From positions 3,844,001 through 3,908,000 of the forward strand of contig OZ245751.1 of assembly GCA_965227445.1 (NCBI GenBank): 64,000 nucleotides of DNA, in the 5' to 3' direction. The translations under genes were made by a program, and so were the position numbers. The notes below the pieces were generated by a model. The model had not been told where the DNA came from. It was given only the letters and a program-made list of their open reading frames with translations, and did no database searches. Below are positions 26,954-34,028 of this stretch, piece after piece; the first letter of the stretch is position 1; each line of letters starts with the position of its first letter. This DNA is from DT-110 sp030148525 (GTDB taxonomy: Bacteria > Bacteroidota > Bacteroidia > Chitinophagales > Saprospiraceae).

Positions 26954-27787
26954 ATGCTAATCCACGATCACTTCCAACACGACGATGTCCGCGCCTTCCG
27001 CTTCGGCTACCACCCCTTAGGCAAGCCCACCATGTTCGTGCATTGCTTTTTGGTGGACGGGTTGCTAGTCGATACGGGGCAATCGCAAGCGCGACAAGCC
27101 ATACTGGACACCCTGGGCCAGCAGCCCGTTGAGCAGATCTTCATCACCCACCACCACGAGGATCACACCGGTAATTTGGGGCCATTGCGGGCGCACTTTG
27201 GTTGCCCAACCTATAGTTCGACACGGTGTGCGGAGATGATGCAGGATCCGCCCGGGATCAGCCTGGCGCAGAAGCTGGTTTGGGGGGAACGTCCACCCGA
27301 TCGGGACCTGACGCCGATCGAAGGTGGCCTCGAAACCAGCAAGCATCGCTTTGAGCTGATCCCCATTCCCGGACACGCGGAGGACATGGTGGCCCTCTAC
27401 GAACGTGACCGTGGGTGGTTGTTCTCGGCCGACCTGTACGTGCATCACCGCATTAAATATTTCATGGCTTCGGAGTCGATGCTGGGTCAGATCCATTCGC
27501 TGCGGAAGGTCTTGGCACTGGATTTCGAGGTCTTGTTTTGTGCGCATAACCCGCAATTGACAGGCGGAAAGGACAAGTTGCAAAAGAAGCTCACCTTCTT
27601 CGAAGATTTCTACGGACAGGTGGGCCAGTTACACGAGCGAGGTTACGGACCCAAAACCATCTTCCGGCAAATGGAGCTCGACGAAAAGTGGTTTACCCGC
27701 ATCCTCTCGGGCGGACATTTGTCGGGAATGAATATGGTGCGGGCGTCGGTCAGAGACCTAACATCGACCAATACTACTTCAGCCTAG
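26954..27787 (+). CDS. MBL-fold metallo-hydrolase
   Basis: 277 residues. FITHHHEDHTGNLG (about residue 60) is the metallo-beta-lactamase H-x-H-x-D-H motif in the form H-H-E-D-H; PGHAEDMV, FSADLYVHH and CAHNPQ provide the remaining metal ligands. The C-terminal helical part (TFFEDFYGQVGQLHERGYG, FRQMELDEKWFTRILSGGH) is like the winged-helix tail of LACTB2/glyoxalase-like hydrolases. Cytoplasmic, no signal. Substrate unknown; thioester or phosphoester hydrolysis is typical of the fold. Confidence 0.85.
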   Translation: MLIHDHFQHDDVRAFRFGYHPLGKPTMFVHCFLVDGLLVDTGQSQARQAILDTLGQQPVEQIFITHHHEDHTGNLGPLRAHFGCPTYSSTRCAEMMQDPPGISLAQKLVWGERPPDRDLTPIEGGLETSKHRFELIPIPGHAEDMVALYERDRGWLFSADLYVHHRIKYFMASESMLGQIHSLRKVLALDFEVLFCAHNPQLTGGKDKLQKKLTFFEDFYGQVGQLHERGYGPKTIFRQMELDEKWFTRILSGGHLSGMNMVRASVRDLTSTNTTSA

Positions 27788-27905
27788 ATGTTGCAGTCTT
27801 CAGTTGGCAGTCGACAGTCTTCAGTTGGCAGTCGACAGTTTAAGCCCATCTGCTTCAGCGGTGGGTGTTAAGGCAGTTGGCAGTATGCAGTCTACAGGCT
27901 TTCTG
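27788..27905. repeat. CAGTNNN heptamer array with REP-like palindrome
   Basis: cagttgg, cagtcga, cagtctt, cagttgg, cagtcga, cagttta run in phase, then cccatctgcttcagcggtggg at 27845-27865, then further cagttgg/cagtatg/cagtcta words. Confidence 0.88.
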
Positions 27906-27914
27906 AAATAATAG

Positions 27915-28280
27915 TTATCTAAATCGATCTGGGTTGTTTATCATGTATCCCAACAACTTACCTACCTCCTGACATAGGGTGATGAGTTGAGCGTGTTCGT
28001 GCTCATTTAGGTAATTACAAGACAGTGAGAAGTCTAGCCACACATTGGTTTCCGCATTTTCGGAATCTGCATCCGACAGCTTGCTTATGAAATGCTTAGG
28101 GTAGCGTCTTTTACGATATCCTTCGGCAATCTGAGCGCACACCGATCTGGAAGATCGCCTGATCTGGTCCGTTAAACTATACCGTTCCTCTTTCGGGAAT
28201 GATTTGCTTACCCGGAAAATTTGCATGGCCAAATCATACCCCTTCTGGTAGGCCAATAAGTCCTTAAAGTCTGAAGTCAT
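27915..28280 (-). CDS. Four-helix-bundle protein (S23/IVS-encoded type)
   Basis: 121 residues: FKDLLAYQKGYDLAMQIFRV, FPKEERYSLTDQIRRSSRSV, IAEGYRKRRYPKHFISKLSD and ETNVWLDFSLSCNYLN match the family of small helical bundles first seen in 23S rRNA intervening sequences and now known as stand-alone genes in many Bacteroidota. The function is unknown. It is embedded between heptamer arrays on both sides. Confidence 0.9.
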   Translation of the reverse strand: MTSDFKDLLAYQKGYDLAMQIFRVSKSFPKEERYSLTDQIRRSSRSVCAQIAEGYRKRRYPKHFISKLSDADSENAETNVWLDFSLSCNYLNEHEHAQLITLCQEVGKLLGYMINNPDRFR

Positions 28281-28309
28281 TATAAATGGGTTTAAGGTGA
28301 TACAAACTC

Positions 28310-28850
28310 AAAAATACAAACTGCAAACTGGTGACTGGGAACTGCAAACTGAGCACTGCCTATTACATACTGCCTACTGAGAACTGGGAACTGCCTACTG
28401 GGAACTGGGAACTGCCTACTGAGAACTGGGAACTGCCTACTGAGAACTGAGAACTGCCTACTGAGAACTGCCTACTGAGAACTGCCTACTGAGAACTGAG
28501 AACTGGGAACTGCAAACTGAGCACTGCCTATTACATACTGCCTACTGAGAACTGGGAACTGCCTACTGAGAACTGAGAACTGCCTACTGAGAACTGGGAA
28601 CTGCCTACTGAGAACTGCCTACTGAGAACTGAGAACTGGGAACTGCAAACTGAGCACTGCCTATTACATACTGCCTACTGAGAACTGGGAACTGCCTACT
28701 GAGAACTGAGAACTGGGAACTGAGAACTGGGAACTGGGAACTGAGAACTGGGAACTGAGAACTGGGAACTGAGAACTGGGAACTGAGAACTGGGAACTGA
28801 ACATCGAGCACTCAACATTTAGCATTGAACATTCAAGAATCTCAGCCATC
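28310..28850. repeat. Longest ACTGNNN heptamer array, about 70 words
   Basis: The array is built from actggga, actgaga, actgcct, actgcaa, actgagc and attacat in a constant seven-base phase. A higher-order block beginning actgcaaactgagcactgcc starts at 28341, 28509 and 28642; the offsets 168 and 133 are 24 and 19 heptamers. It ends in gcactca/acattta/gcattga words. Open minus frames encode SSQFPVL-type repeats and are not believed. Confidence 0.95.
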
Positions 28851-28896
28851 TTTGCCGGAAACCCGTTATCTTTTATCTACACTAAAACCAATCACC

Positions 28897-29268
28897 ATGC
28901 AACTCGGCGCTTTCTCCATCAGCCTCGCGGTAAAGGACCTGCAGGCCTCTAAAGACTTTTACGAAAAGCTGGGCTTTTCCCAATTTGCGGGGGAAATGGC
29001 CAAAAACTACCTGATCATGAAGAACAAGGATACCCTGATCGGGCTGTTCCAGAGCATGTTCGAGCAGAACATCCTCACCTTTAATCCCGGTTGGGATGCC
29101 AATGCACAGACACTGGATGAATTTCAGGATGTACGGGACATCCAAAAATCGCTTAAAGAACAAGGTGTGGCGTTTGCTACCGAAGCGGATGAAGATTCCT
29201 CCGGACCGGCCTCCTTTGTGATCGTGGACCCGGATGGCAACCCGATTTTGGTGGATCAGCATGTCTGA
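28897..29268 (+). CDS. VOC-family (glyoxalase/bleomycin-resistance fold) protein
   Basis: ATG 28897 (MQLGAFSISLAVKDLQASKD) is chosen over 28825, whose first 24 codons are repeat sequence. 123 residues: FSISLAVKDLQASKDFYEKL, LIMKNKDTLIGLFQSMFEQN and FVIVDPDGNPILVDQHV are the paired beta-alpha-beta-beta-beta units of the vicinal oxygen chelate fold. Likely a small-molecule binding or lyase-like protein; activity unassigned. Confidence 0.85.
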   Translation: MQLGAFSISLAVKDLQASKDFYEKLGFSQFAGEMAKNYLIMKNKDTLIGLFQSMFEQNILTFNPGWDANAQTLDEFQDVRDIQKSLKEQGVAFATEADEDSSGPASFVIVDPDGNPILVDQHV

Positions 29269-29273
29269 TAGTT

Positions 29274-29291
29274 GCCTTTCGGCAAAAAAGG
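29274..29291 (+). promoter_or_regulatory. Leader element GCCTTTCGGCAAAAAAGG before kptA
   Basis: gcc-tttc-ggc stem followed by an A-tract, 34 bases upstream of the chosen kptA start. Same family as the elements at 6771, 37757, 53603 and 61370. Confidence 0.45.
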
Positions 29292-29325
29292 AACTTTTCC
29301 GTGTCGTCAGAGGTATATGGTGAAA

Positions 29326-29892
29326 ATGAACGTGATGAACTCCATTGATACCACCCGCACCAGCAAATTCCTGAGCCTGGTCCTGCGCCATAAACCGGAG
29401 ACGATCGGAGTCACCCTCGACCAACAGGGCTGGGTGGATGTTGACGAGCTGCTGGAAAAAATGAACGCCAAAGGCCATCCGATCAGCCGCGCACAACTGG
29501 AGCAGATTGTTGCCGAAAATGATAAAAAGCGGTTCGCTTTTTCGGAGGATGGACGTCGCATCCGGGCCAACCAGGGACATTCAGTAGCCGTCGATCTGTC
29601 ACTGCGGCCTTTGGAACCACCCCTCGTCTTGTACCATGGCACGGTCCGACGAAACCGATCCTCCATTGAGGAAAACGGCTTGCTCAAGCAACAACGACAG
29701 CATGTCCACCTGTCGGCTGACCGGGAGACGGCGCAGCTCGTGGGCCAGCGCTATGGTAAACCCGTCATTTTAGAGATCACAGCACAGCAAATGCAAAAAG
29801 ATGGCTATGCGTTTTTCCGGTCGGAAAACGGAGTTTGGCTGACGGATCAGGTGCCGCCTGCTTATATCGTTTGGCCAGATGAAAAGGCATAA
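29326..29892 (+). CDS. kptA: RNA 2'-phosphotransferase, Tpt1/KptA family
   Basis: Starts at ATG 29326 or 29335; the frame back to 29272 crosses the leader element and is not needed. About 186 residues. TSKFLSLVLRHKPETIGVTL contains the conserved R-H pair, GWVDVDELL follows, and the ADP-ribosyltransferase-like half has LYHGTVRRNRSSIEENGL, HVHLSADRETAQLVGQR and VWLTDQVPPAYI. Tpt1/KptA removes a 2'-phosphate from RNA using NAD+. Bacterial roles are unclear because most bacteria lack tRNA ligase generating that phosphate; a neighbouring RNA ligase is not seen here. Function is therefore well supported by motif, biological purpose open. Confidence 0.92.
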   Translation: MNVMNSIDTTRTSKFLSLVLRHKPETIGVTLDQQGWVDVDELLEKMNAKGHPISRAQLEQIVAENDKKRFAFSEDGRRIRANQGHSVAVDLSLRPLEPPLVLYHGTVRRNRSSIEENGLLKQQRQHVHLSADRETAQLVGQRYGKPVILEITAQQMQKDGYAFFRSENGVWLTDQVPPAYIVWPDEKA

Positions 29893-30105
29893 AAGGAAGA
29901 CATATTGGGGAATTCATCATCGTAGACCGCGAACCATCGGCCAGAATACGGTACCAATTTAATTCGGAGGGAGATAAACACCCCAGAATCCGGTACTTTC
30001 CATTTTTTGGGAAAAGTAGTAATTTGAAAGCCAGTTAGTTCGTTTTGTAGACTAACTCCCATTTTTTTACTGATTTAACCAAAAAACCGGACCGCCTGGA
30101 TTATG
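29893..30105. other. Intergenic, AT-rich, no gene
   Basis: 213 bases between kptA and the metalloprotease gene. A partial inverted repeat ttagttcgttttgtagactaa lies at about 30036; a weak tttg-rich promoter region is possible but no clean consensus was found. Confidence 0.4.
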
Positions 30106-30123
30106 CTTTTTGCCGAAAGGCAG
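30106..30123 (+). promoter_or_regulatory. Leader-type hairpin CTTTTTGCCGAAAGGCAG
   Basis: TGCC-GAAA-GGCA hairpin with a GNRA-type loop, 33 bases upstream of the chosen start at 30157. Orientation is opposite to most other copies. Confidence 0.4.
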
Positions 30124-30156
30124 ATCCCGGACCGTCAACCAAAATCCATATCCGCT

Positions 30157-31680
30157 ATGTTAGCCCGTTTACTCACCTTATTGGTTTTGTTGACCGCCCA
30201 ATCCCTATTGGCTCAAGTACGCATTGACGCGAGTAATTCCTGCACTTTTACCGGAGAAATGACCGAATCGGAGACCTATGGCTTTGAATCTGATCGCGAA
30301 GCCATGGATGCCCTGCAGAATATCATGAAGCACACGGGGCTACCCATTAACTTCCAGTTAATGGCCGGGAATGTGCCCAACGCAGCCGCCGTCATCAAGT
30401 GCGACCAGGCCTCCGGAAATTGCGACCGCTTCATTATTTACAATCAAAATTTCATGCTCAAGGTAAAGGAGCAGACGCAAACCGACTGGTCGGCCGTCAG
30501 CATCCTGGCCCATGAGATCGGTCACCACCTGTCGGGCCATACGCTGCTGAAGGGTGGTAGCCGTCCGTCCCTGGAACTGGAGGCCGATAAATTCTCCGGA
30601 TTTGTGCTCTACAACCTGGGGGCCACCCTGGAGGAAGCACTGATCGCCATCAAAACCCTTGTAGGTGAGCAAGGCAGCAGCACTCACCCCGGTCGCAGTG
30701 CCCGGGTAGCGGCCATCACCAACGGCTGGATTCAGGCCAGTGAGATCAAACCCTCCGCTCCGGAACGAGCTCCGGAACGCGCGGCCTCCAAACAACCGGA
30801 TATACCCGAACGCCCAAATACCAATAGTGCTGCCTCGCGCCCCGGCAGCCCGCCCAGTCGCGGTATCTACTGGCGGCACGATGGGGCTAATAAGGAGTAC
30901 GCACTTTACGTAAATGGCACCGCCATTGCCCCGCGGTGCGAGAAATCATATGTACACGATGACTACTTGGTTTATGATCCGCAGGACAGGACCACGTATA
31001 TCCTGGAAAACTTCCGGCAATTCGACGATAACCAATACCGGGAAGGCCGTGTACTGGGTACCGGAACCTCCATTTATTGGCGGCACGATGGGGCTAAGAA
31101 AGTCTATGCCCTTTACGTAAATGGGGAGACCATATCGAGTCGTTGTAAGACCTCTTATTCGGGCAACGACTATATCGCCTACGATCCGGAAACGGGCATT
31201 ACCTACTTTCTGGAGAATTTCAAAATCAAGAATAACGACGTGCTATATTCCGGTCGGGTCCTGGGCACCGGTATTTCTCGGTTTTGGCGACACAACGGCG
31301 CCCAAAACGTCTACGCCGTTTACGTGAACGGAGAAACCATCGCCAGCCGCTGCAATGCCGCCTATTCTCAGGACGACTATGTGGTATACGATTCGCAGGA
31401 AAACCTAACCTACCTGCTGGAGGATTTCAAGAATAAAAAGGATAACCGATTGCGGACCGCGCGACTACTCGGGAATGGATCTATTTACTGGCGCTTTAAT
31501 GGTACCACCAATACCTACGCCCTCATCGTCGAAGGGGAGGCCATTGCCGAGCGTTGCGAATCCTCCTATTCCGGCAACGACTACATCGTGTACGACCCCC
31601 AAACCGACAAACGCTATATCCTGGAAAACTTCAAGAACCTGGCGGATAACACCTTCCGGAGCGGCCGGTTGTTGCGGTAG
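30157..31680 (+). CDS. Exported M48-like metalloprotease with four C-terminal sequence repeats
   Basis: ATG 30157 (MLARLLTLLVLLTAQSLLAQ) gives a signal peptide. 507 residues. SILAHEIGHHLSGHTL is a zincin H-E-x-x-H motif, followed by LELEADKFSGFVLYNLGATL, where E-x-x-x-D is the third-ligand region of M48-type peptidases. A Pro/Ser/Glu-rich linker (about 205-240) leads to four tandem repeats of about 65-70 residues, each opening YWRHDGA/FWRHNGA/YWRFNGT and containing YA.YVNG..I..RC, a YD (V/A)YDP segment, and TYILENF. The conserved single Cys per repeat and aromatic residues suggest small beta modules for surface or glycan binding. This domain combination was not recognised. Confidence 0.82.
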   Translation: MLARLLTLLVLLTAQSLLAQVRIDASNSCTFTGEMTESETYGFESDREAMDALQNIMKHTGLPINFQLMAGNVPNAAAVIKCDQASGNCDRFIIYNQNFMLKVKEQTQTDWSAVSILAHEIGHHLSGHTLLKGGSRPSLELEADKFSGFVLYNLGATLEEALIAIKTLVGEQGSSTHPGRSARVAAITNGWIQASEIKPSAPERAPERAASKQPDIPERPNTNSAASRPGSPPSRGIYWRHDGANKEYALYVNGTAIAPRCEKSYVHDDYLVYDPQDRTTYILENFRQFDDNQYREGRVLGTGTSIYWRHDGAKKVYALYVNGETISSRCKTSYSGNDYIAYDPETGITYFLENFKIKNNDVLYSGRVLGTGISRFWRHNGAQNVYAVYVNGETIASRCNAAYSQDDYVVYDSQENLTYLLEDFKNKKDNRLRTARLLGNGSIYWRFNGTTNTYALIVEGEAIAERCESSYSGNDYIVYDPQTDKRYILENFKNLADNTFRSGRLLR

Positions 31681-32349
31681 TCTTGAGACTGGAGGGAAGG
31701 GGTGCGTGATCCTGCGGATCGCGCGTCTGGATTTTTCCGGGGATCCCTGATCTTTTGAACCTTGCGTTGTACTGCTTCCGAAAAGCTAATTTGAGACTGA
31801 AGGGAAAGAAGAGATCGGAGGGATGGTTGGGTTACCTTGAACTTGGGGTTTCATTTCTTAAGTTAAAGTTGTCACCCTTATCGCGTCGGGCGTGGAGCGT
31901 GGAGCGTGGAGACGGATCGAAAAGGAGCGCTGGTCCTCTGGACCGCGGCAACGAAATCTTCTATTGAAACGGTGATTCCATTAAAGCCCTTTCAAAACCT
32001 TGGAAAAACTGGCACAGCGTTTTGCTTTGTGTCGATTGTTTCAAGGGGAAGGTTTTTTAGGTATACTCAATTCCGTGTGGAGCGTCGGGAATCGCCCAAT
32101 CCCCCTTTCTCCAATTCGCCCTTTCGTTTCAAATGTCGAAATGAACAACCACTAAAGTGGTTTATCATAAACGTGGGCACCAATAACCCACCGCTAAAGC
32201 GGGTGGGCTAAGCATCCTTGAAATCCACTGAAGATTTAAAATCTCCTCATTACCTGATTGCTATCGTTCGTGTCCGATTTTCGATTTGGTTTCCCATTGA
32301 GCATTCATCATTCAACATTTAGCATTAAATTGAAAGCAAACCACTATCC
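31681..32349. repeat. Intergenic: diverged macrosatellite unit and two-hairpin REP element
   Basis: 31711-31724 contains gatcctgcggatc. 31795-31960 is a diverged macrosatellite copy with gcgtgga heptamers and the hairpin ggtcc-tct-ggacc at 31932-31944, a compensatory variant of gatcc-tct-ggatc. 32148-32161 (accactaaagtggt) and 32187-32207 (cccaccgctaaagcgggtggg) form the two-hairpin element. 32293-32330 are cattca/catttag heptamers. No gene; the open frames are repeat translations. Confidence 0.8.
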
Positions 32350-32931
32350 ATGAAAGAGAAGCTCCGCACCTTCATCCAGGGCTTTAAGATGCTCACCGCC
32401 GATGAGATCGACCAGATCATCGATAACAGCCAGGTGGAGGCCTTTGCGAAGGGTACTCACCTTCTGCGGGAGGGTCAGATAGCCGAGCACTGCTACTTTG
32501 TGCTGGAGGGCTGTGTACGGGAGTACTACCTCATCGACGGTGAGGAGAAATCCACTGCTTTTTACACCGAGGGCGATCCGGTTAACTCCTTTACCAGCGC
32601 TACGTCTAAAACGCCTTCCAAGCACTACCTCGTTTGTGCTGAAGACTGTGTGCTTACCGTAGGTACCGATGCGCTGGAGGCGGAGATGTGTCGGCGCATT
32701 CCGCGCCTGGAGCACGTAATCCGGCAAGAGGTCGAGCGAAGCTCCGGGAAAGCCCAGGATGATTTCGCCCGTTTCATCACCTCCACGCCAGAACAGCGCT
32801 ATGTGCATCTACTGGAACACCGTCCGGGACTATTGCAGCGCATTCCTCAGCACCAGATCGCCAGCTATATTGGCGTGAAACCGGAGTCGCTAAGCCGGAT
32901 CCGCCGGCGATTGGTAGCGGAACGCAATTAA
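32350..32931 (+). CDS. Crp/Fnr-family transcription regulator
   Basis: 193 residues: cyclic-nucleotide-binding-like beta-roll (about 15-125: GTHLLREGQIAEHCYFVLEG, REYYLIDGEEKSTAFYTEGD, NSFTSATSKTPSKHYLVCAE) and a C-terminal helix-turn-helix (about 160-190: QHQIASYIGVKPESLSRIRR). The short length is typical of Bacteroidota Crp/Fnr regulators. The phosphate-binding RxA of cAMP receptors is not obvious, so the ligand is uncertain. It is convergent with, and overlaps by four bases, the MDR gene at 32928. Confidence 0.88.
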   Translation: MKEKLRTFIQGFKMLTADEIDQIIDNSQVEAFAKGTHLLREGQIAEHCYFVLEGCVREYYLIDGEEKSTAFYTEGDPVNSFTSATSKTPSKHYLVCAEDCVLTVGTDALEAEMCRRIPRLEHVIRQEVERSSGKAQDDFARFITSTPEQRYVHLLEHRPGLLQRIPQHQIASYIGVKPESLSRIRRRLVAERN

Positions 32932-33917
32932 GCTCCCATAGCCAGTACTACATTGCCTCTTTTGTGTCCCGACTCCACGTAGGCGTGTGCATCGACCGCT
33001 TGCTCGAGTGGGAACTGACGATCAATGACAACATCCAGTTTTTTTTCCTGTATATACATCAACAGCTTGCGCAGCATTTCCTTTAAAATTTCTGGTTTTT
33101 TCAGTCCTGTCGCATCAAAGAGGGCCTTTTTAGAGCCGACAAAGGACGTTCCCAGCATTTGGAAGAGTAACCCGATGCTGATCACCGGCGATAGGTATTT
33201 CCCTTTTTGCGTAAGCACCCGTTTACAGGCTCCGAAGGAACTCTTGCCCACCGTATCGTAGATCACATCGTAAGTAGCTGCCCCCCTGGTAAAATCCGTT
33301 TTGGTATAATCGATCACCTCATCGGCACCCAGCGACAGGACTAGCTCCACATTCTTGCTGCTGCAAACACCCGTTACCTGCGCCCCCATTTGCTTGGCCA
33401 GTTGCACGGCAGCGGTGCCTAAACTACCCGAAGCACCATTAATCAAAACTCTTTGTCCCGGCTGTACTTCCCCCAGATACTGTAAAAAATTCATGGATGT
33501 CAGCGGGCCATCGCACATCAGAGAAGCGGAGGCATAATCCAGGAAAGACGGTTTTTTCAGAATAACGCCGTTGTCGGCAACAGCCACAAATTCGGCGTTG
33601 GCCCCAAAACGTACGGAGGTTTCACCGAATACCTCGTCCCCTACTTTAAATTTGGTTACCTCCGCCCCGGCATCTACAACAACTCCCGCGAAGCCGGTAC
33701 CCGTGATGGTATGCTTTGGCTTGCGTAAACCCAGGAATAGGCGGGCAAAACGTGGAGTGCCCTGTCGCATCAGCGCATCGGCGGTAGTAACCCCCGAGGC
33801 TTTAACCTGTACCAGAACTTCATTTGGTTGTACCCTAGGTTTGGTTACTTCCTGCACCCGGAGCACATCCGGACCTCCGTACCCATGGATCGTTACTGCT
33901 TGCATAGTTTCCTTCAT
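32928..33917 (-). CDS. NAD(P)-dependent quinone oxidoreductase-like MDR protein
   Basis: 329 residues. GTGFAGVVVDAGAEVTKFKV in the GroES-like half, LINGASGSLGTAAVQLAKQM as dinucleotide-binding segment near residue 157, and HKRGNVVLAMGA at the end. Zinc ligands absent. Paralogous to the gene at 20354. Its stop overlaps the stop of the Crp/Fnr gene by four bases in tail-to-tail arrangement. Confidence 0.88.
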   Translation of the reverse strand: MKETMQAVTIHGYGGPDVLRVQEVTKPRVQPNEVLVQVKASGVTTADALMRQGTPRFARLFLGLRKPKHTITGTGFAGVVVDAGAEVTKFKVGDEVFGETSVRFGANAEFVAVADNGVILKKPSFLDYASASLMCDGPLTSMNFLQYLGEVQPGQRVLINGASGSLGTAAVQLAKQMGAQVTGVCSSKNVELVLSLGADEVIDYTKTDFTRGAATYDVIYDTVGKSSFGACKRVLTQKGKYLSPVISIGLLFQMLGTSFVGSKKALFDATGLKKPEILKEMLRKLLMYIQEKKLDVVIDRQFPLEQAVDAHAYVESGHKRGNVVLAMGA

Positions 33918-34028
33918 TTTGGTGGATTAGATACTACAAAGCTAGGGGCACAGCGGCGGAGGTGCATTGACTTAAGTTAAGAAGCATTTGGAAATCGGAA
34001 ATGTTCATCTCCGATCTCCGAATTAATA

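Noticed and set aside
28605..28849. Minus-strand SSQFPVL-repeat proteins
   Set aside because: Translation of ACTGNNN heptamers.
20354..33917. The two MDR genes as a recent duplication
   Set aside because: They share the domain layout and a few segments but differ widely elsewhere; old paralogues rather than a recent event.
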